A DNA stretch of 64,000 nt from Shimia sp051201625 (lineage in GTDB: Bacteria > Pseudomonadota > Alphaproteobacteria > Rhodobacterales > Rhodobacteraceae): the NCBI RefSeq assembly GCF_051201625.1, contig NZ_CP179203.1, positions 3,286,001 through 3,350,000 of the forward strand, given 5' to 3'. The notes beneath the pieces were generated by a model. That model was not told where the DNA came from, did not search any database, and saw nothing but the letters and a program-made list of their open reading frames with translations. Positions 61,816 through 64,000 of the stretch are shown one piece after another. Each line of letters starts with the position of its first letter. Within the stretch, counting starts at the first letter, position 1. Made by a program: the position numbers and the translations under genes.

Positions 61816-61873
61816 AATTGTAATTGTAGAAAATTAGTGCTAAATAAGAAGCCAGAATATTAGGAATACCGTC

Positions 61874-62518
61874 ATGAGTACCACCACCAAAACCTCAACA
61901 GTGCAGCGTATTGAAGCAGAACTCACGGATGAGATTAGCGTCGGTGACCTTGCCCCCGGAACGCGGTTAGATGAAACGAGCCTCGCAGAACGGTTTGGTG
62001 TTTCTCGCACCCCTATCCGCGAAGCACTGAGCCGTCTGACGGCACAGGGCATTCTTATTCCCGGCGAAAAAAGAGGCGTGTTTGTTGCGGAATATAGCCG
62101 CGAAGAGTTGTCCCAAATCTTTGAAGCCATGCATGAAATAGAGTCGGCATGCGCGAGAATTGCCTCTCAACGCTTGAGTTTATTCGCAAAAACAGAGATC
62201 GAGTTCGCTCAGGCGGACTGTATGGCCGCTGCCAACGCAGGTGATCGTGCAGGATACCTCCGGGCGAACGAAGCATTTCATATGGCTATATATAAGGCGA
62301 CAGCTAATCCCTACATGGCCGACATCGCGTCTGAATTTCGTAAACGCACCGGCCCTTTCCGTGCAAAAAAGTTCGCTACAAACGAAGATTTGGTACGCTC
62401 TGCGGAAAGCCACCAGTCTTTAATCGACAATATCTTTAGCGAAGATTCGACAACCGCATCCAATGGGATGCGTTCTCACATGACTGAGAGCTTCATGCAA
62501 ACTCTGAAAGTAAATTAA
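61874..62518 (+). CDS. GntR-family regulator (FadR/FCD subgroup)
   Basis: A 214-residue repressor. The N-terminal winged helix reads LAERFGVSRTPIREALSRLT; the C-terminal helical FCD ligand domain includes ANEAFHMAIYKATANPYMAD with histidines that could bind a metal, as in many sugar-acid-responsive relatives. It lies between two units that share its probable operator, TTGTATACAA: the minus-strand ABC operon and the plus-strand hydrolase/phosphatase unit. Confidence 0.9.
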   Translation: MSTTTKTSTVQRIEAELTDEISVGDLAPGTRLDETSLAERFGVSRTPIREALSRLTAQGILIPGEKRGVFVAEYSREELSQIFEAMHEIESACARIASQRLSLFAKTEIEFAQADCMAAANAGDRAGYLRANEAFHMAIYKATANPYMADIASEFRKRTGPFRAKKFATNEDLVRSAESHQSLIDNIFSEDSTTASNGMRSHMTESFMQTLKVN

Positions 62519-62567
62519 ACTCCATTTCTGACGTTCACCTCTTGTCATTGTGTGCAATATTGTATTT

Positions 62568-62577
62568 TTGTATACAA
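62568..62577. promoter_or_regulatory. GntR operator upstream of the metallohydrolase
   Basis: TTGTATACAA, the same palindrome as at 61785-61796, 29 bases before the metallohydrolase ATG. Its presence here indicates that the hydrolase and phosphatase genes belong to the same regulon as the ABC operon. Confidence 0.72.
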
Positions 62578-62605
62578 CATAGAATCGCCATGGAGGAACG
62601 CCAGA

Positions 62606-63538
62606 ATGGGCATCGCTGAAACCAAGATCTACCCGATCAACACTGGCTGGCTCGAGGCTGACCTTGGCACCTATATTTTCTGGAAAGGCCCTGCGGGCAA
62701 GAAGTACTGGAACCCGGTCTATTGCCACTATGTCGACACGGGCACCCATAAGATCCTGATTGACACCGGTCTTCCCGATGAAATGCGGGCAACGAAATAC
62801 CACCACAAATGTGAAAAGCGCAACTGCCTCCAGGTTCATGAGCATCTTGAGCAAAGGCTTGGCGTGCATCCTGATGAGATTGACGCAATTGTCTTCACAC
62901 ACCTGCACTGGGATCATGTGCAGAACATGAAGCAGTTCAAAAACGCCCGCTACATTGCGCCCAAGGCCGAGATCGAAATGGCTTATAATCCACTGCCGCT
63001 CTACTATCGGACGTATGAGGCGAACATCGGTGTTGAACAGGCTTATGCGGGCTGCGTCTTTGAAGCAGTCGTAGACGAATGTGAAGTCCTTCCTGGCATC
63101 ACAATGTTCCACACGCCCGGCCACTCGGTTGGTCACATGGCGGTGTCTGTCGCAACAAGCGCTGGCGATATCTGCGTTGTCGGTGACGCGATTTTTGTGG
63201 AGCGTAACCTAGACCCGAATCCTGCCGAAAAGTGGCGCCATTGGGTGCCCGCGCGCTTTGTGAACTCTTACGAGGGTTGGAAATCGGTGGAAGAAATCGA
63301 TAAGCGGGCGGACTACGTTCTACCCTGTCACGATGAAGGCGCAAATGCGCGATCCGATGTATTTCCATACGACGGCATGCCGATCCGTAAGCGTCGCCAG
63401 CCAATCTCTGGATATAAATTCTACTTTGGCGATATGCCCACGGGAATGGCCGACAAAGCCGCACCCAAGCTAACCGAGGCGGAAGCTGACGCCTTCATTG
63501 CCAGTTTGGTAGATCCGAAGGATATGGCTGAATACTAA
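62606..63538 (+). CDS. Metallo-beta-lactamase-fold hydrolase (AHL-lactonase-like)
   Basis: A 310-residue metallohydrolase. The zinc site THLHWDH (H99, H101, D103, H104) is complete, followed by HTPGHSVGHMAV, VGDAIF and LPCHDEG for the remaining metal ligands. It resembles the lactonase group (AttM/BlcC), so a sugar or acyl lactone is a reasonable substrate; quorum-signal quenching is possible but the context is sugar catabolism. No signal peptide, so cytoplasmic. The ATG at 62606 follows a strong GGAGGAA site; a longer upstream frame is not used. The phosphatase gene starts four bases after its stop. Confidence 0.87.
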   Translation: MGIAETKIYPINTGWLEADLGTYIFWKGPAGKKYWNPVYCHYVDTGTHKILIDTGLPDEMRATKYHHKCEKRNCLQVHEHLEQRLGVHPDEIDAIVFTHLHWDHVQNMKQFKNARYIAPKAEIEMAYNPLPLYYRTYEANIGVEQAYAGCVFEAVVDECEVLPGITMFHTPGHSVGHMAVSVATSAGDICVVGDAIFVERNLDPNPAEKWRHWVPARFVNSYEGWKSVEEIDKRADYVLPCHDEGANARSDVFPYDGMPIRKRRQPISGYKFYFGDMPTGMADKAAPKLTEAEADAFIASLVDPKDMAEY

Positions 63539-63542
63539 ATCC

Positions 63543-64000
63543 GTGACCCAACAGATTGAAAGCATAGAGGCCATCGCATCCAACTATGACGTGATCGTCT
63601 TCGACCAATGGGGCGTCCTTCACAATGGCAGCACTCCTTACCCTGACGCCATTGCCGCAGTTGACGCGCTCGAATTGCCACTCGCTGTTCTATCAAATTC
63701 GGGCAAACGCTCCAAGCCGAACGCCGCGCGGATCACAGCCATGGGATTTTCGGCCAACGCTTTTGATTATGTCATGACCAGTGGAGAAGCGCTGTGGCGT
63801 GACGTTGAACGAGGGACCATTAAAGCCAAAAAATTCTTTGCAATCGAACGCGCGATTGGCGACGCCGCTACATGGGCGGTTGGCCTAAACATCGAGTTGG
63901 TGAATGACCCCAAAGACGCCGGAGCGATTTTATTGATGGGTTTGCCCGATGGATCACGACTATCCAACTGGACGCCTCAACTTGATACATGGAAGGCCGA
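63543..64000 (+). CDS. HAD-IIA family phosphatase (TIGR01459 type), truncated by window end
   Basis: The first 152 residues of a HAD hydrolase starting at a GTG at 63543. The nucleophile loop is VIVFDQWGVLHNG (D21), where the usual second aspartate of DxD is tryptophan, a feature of this subgroup as I know it. Motif II is AVLSNSGKRSKP. No stop is met before the window ends. It is probably a sugar-phosphate phosphatase in the same unit as the metallohydrolase, four bases upstream. Confidence 0.82.
   Translation, partial: MTQQIESIEAIASNYDVIVFDQWGVLHNGSTPYPDAIAAVDALELPLAVLSNSGKRSKPNAARITAMGFSANAFDYVMTSGEALWRDVERGTIKAKKFFAIERAIGDAATWAVGLNIELVNDPKDAGAILLMGLPDGSRLSNWTPQLDTWKA

Noticed and set aside
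61874..63538. Quorum-quenching locus based on the lactonase-like hydrolase
   Set aside because: The neighbours are a sugar importer, an aldolase and a phosphatase under one operator, so a catabolic lactonase or hydrolase is more likely; no LuxR/LuxI genes are in the window.
1..64000. CRISPR arrays, tRNA or rRNA genes, phage or conjugation genes
   Set aside because: Searched by eye for regular spaced repeats, cloverleaf-type sequences and typical proteins; none was found.

Overview
The window looks like a chromosome or large replicon segment of an alphaproteobacterium, most likely from the Rhodobacterales (Roseobacter group). The grounds are a sorbitol/mannitol operon in the Rhodobacter smo order, a narK-narGHJI locus next to a NarR-type Crp/Fnr regulator, five solute-binding ABC importers, a C-terminal PpiC-like gene in the nar operon, and a dispersed intergenic repeat of a kind I recall from this group. 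No tRNA, rRNA or CRISPR was seen. The genus is not determined.

Layout. 1-2.4 kb: a polar amino-acid ABC importer. 2.4-4.6 kb: a glycosyltransferase next to an FkbM-type methyltransferase broken by one in-frame TAG, and an older decayed fragment. 4.96-15.6 kb: a tightly overlapped minus-strand operon (binding protein, two permeases, a 62-residue membrane protein, two different ATPases, a fused DhaK-DhaL kinase, a LacI-type regulator, a TIM-barrel isomerase and a Gfo/Idh/MocA dehydrogenase). Its promoter carries two near-identical 18-bp palindromes with a central CpG. 15.7-17.1 kb: MOSC and VOC proteins. 17.6-29.8 kb: anaerobic nitrate respiration (TDT-type transporter, PpiC-like remnant, narI, narJ, narH, narG, two narK genes, and divergent narR with two perfect TTGAT-N4-ATCAA boxes). 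29.9-38.3 kb: the polyol operon smoEFGK-smoS-mtlK with a P-loop sugar kinase and a LacI regulator. 38.8-42.8 kb: a LysE exporter, a wrecked IS1182-type insertion sequence, and a divergent TetR/alpha-beta hydrolase pair. 42.9-50.7 kb: a glycoside module (Gfo/Idh-aldo/keto reductase fusion, GH4 glycosidase, ATPase, two permeases, convergent binding protein). 51-55.5 kb: a lone glycosyltransferase, an amidase frameshifted in its catalytic motif, and a malonyl-CoA synthetase. 55.5-64 kb: a GntR-controlled catabolic island (class II aldolase, UPF0261/Tm-1-like protein, ABC importer, metallo-beta-lactamase-fold hydrolase, HAD-IIA phosphatase running off the end).

How it works together. Most of the window is scavenging: each importer is paired with a local regulator and with the first enzymes acting on its substrate, so substrates can be guessed in outline (polyol for smo, alpha-galactoside or alpha-glucoside for the GH4 module). 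The substrates of the 5-15 kb and 55-64 kb modules are not identifiable from sequence; these two are the best candidates for undescribed pathways. Promoter-proximal palindromes were found for the DhaKL operon, the smo operon, the TetR pair, the nar locus and the GntR island.
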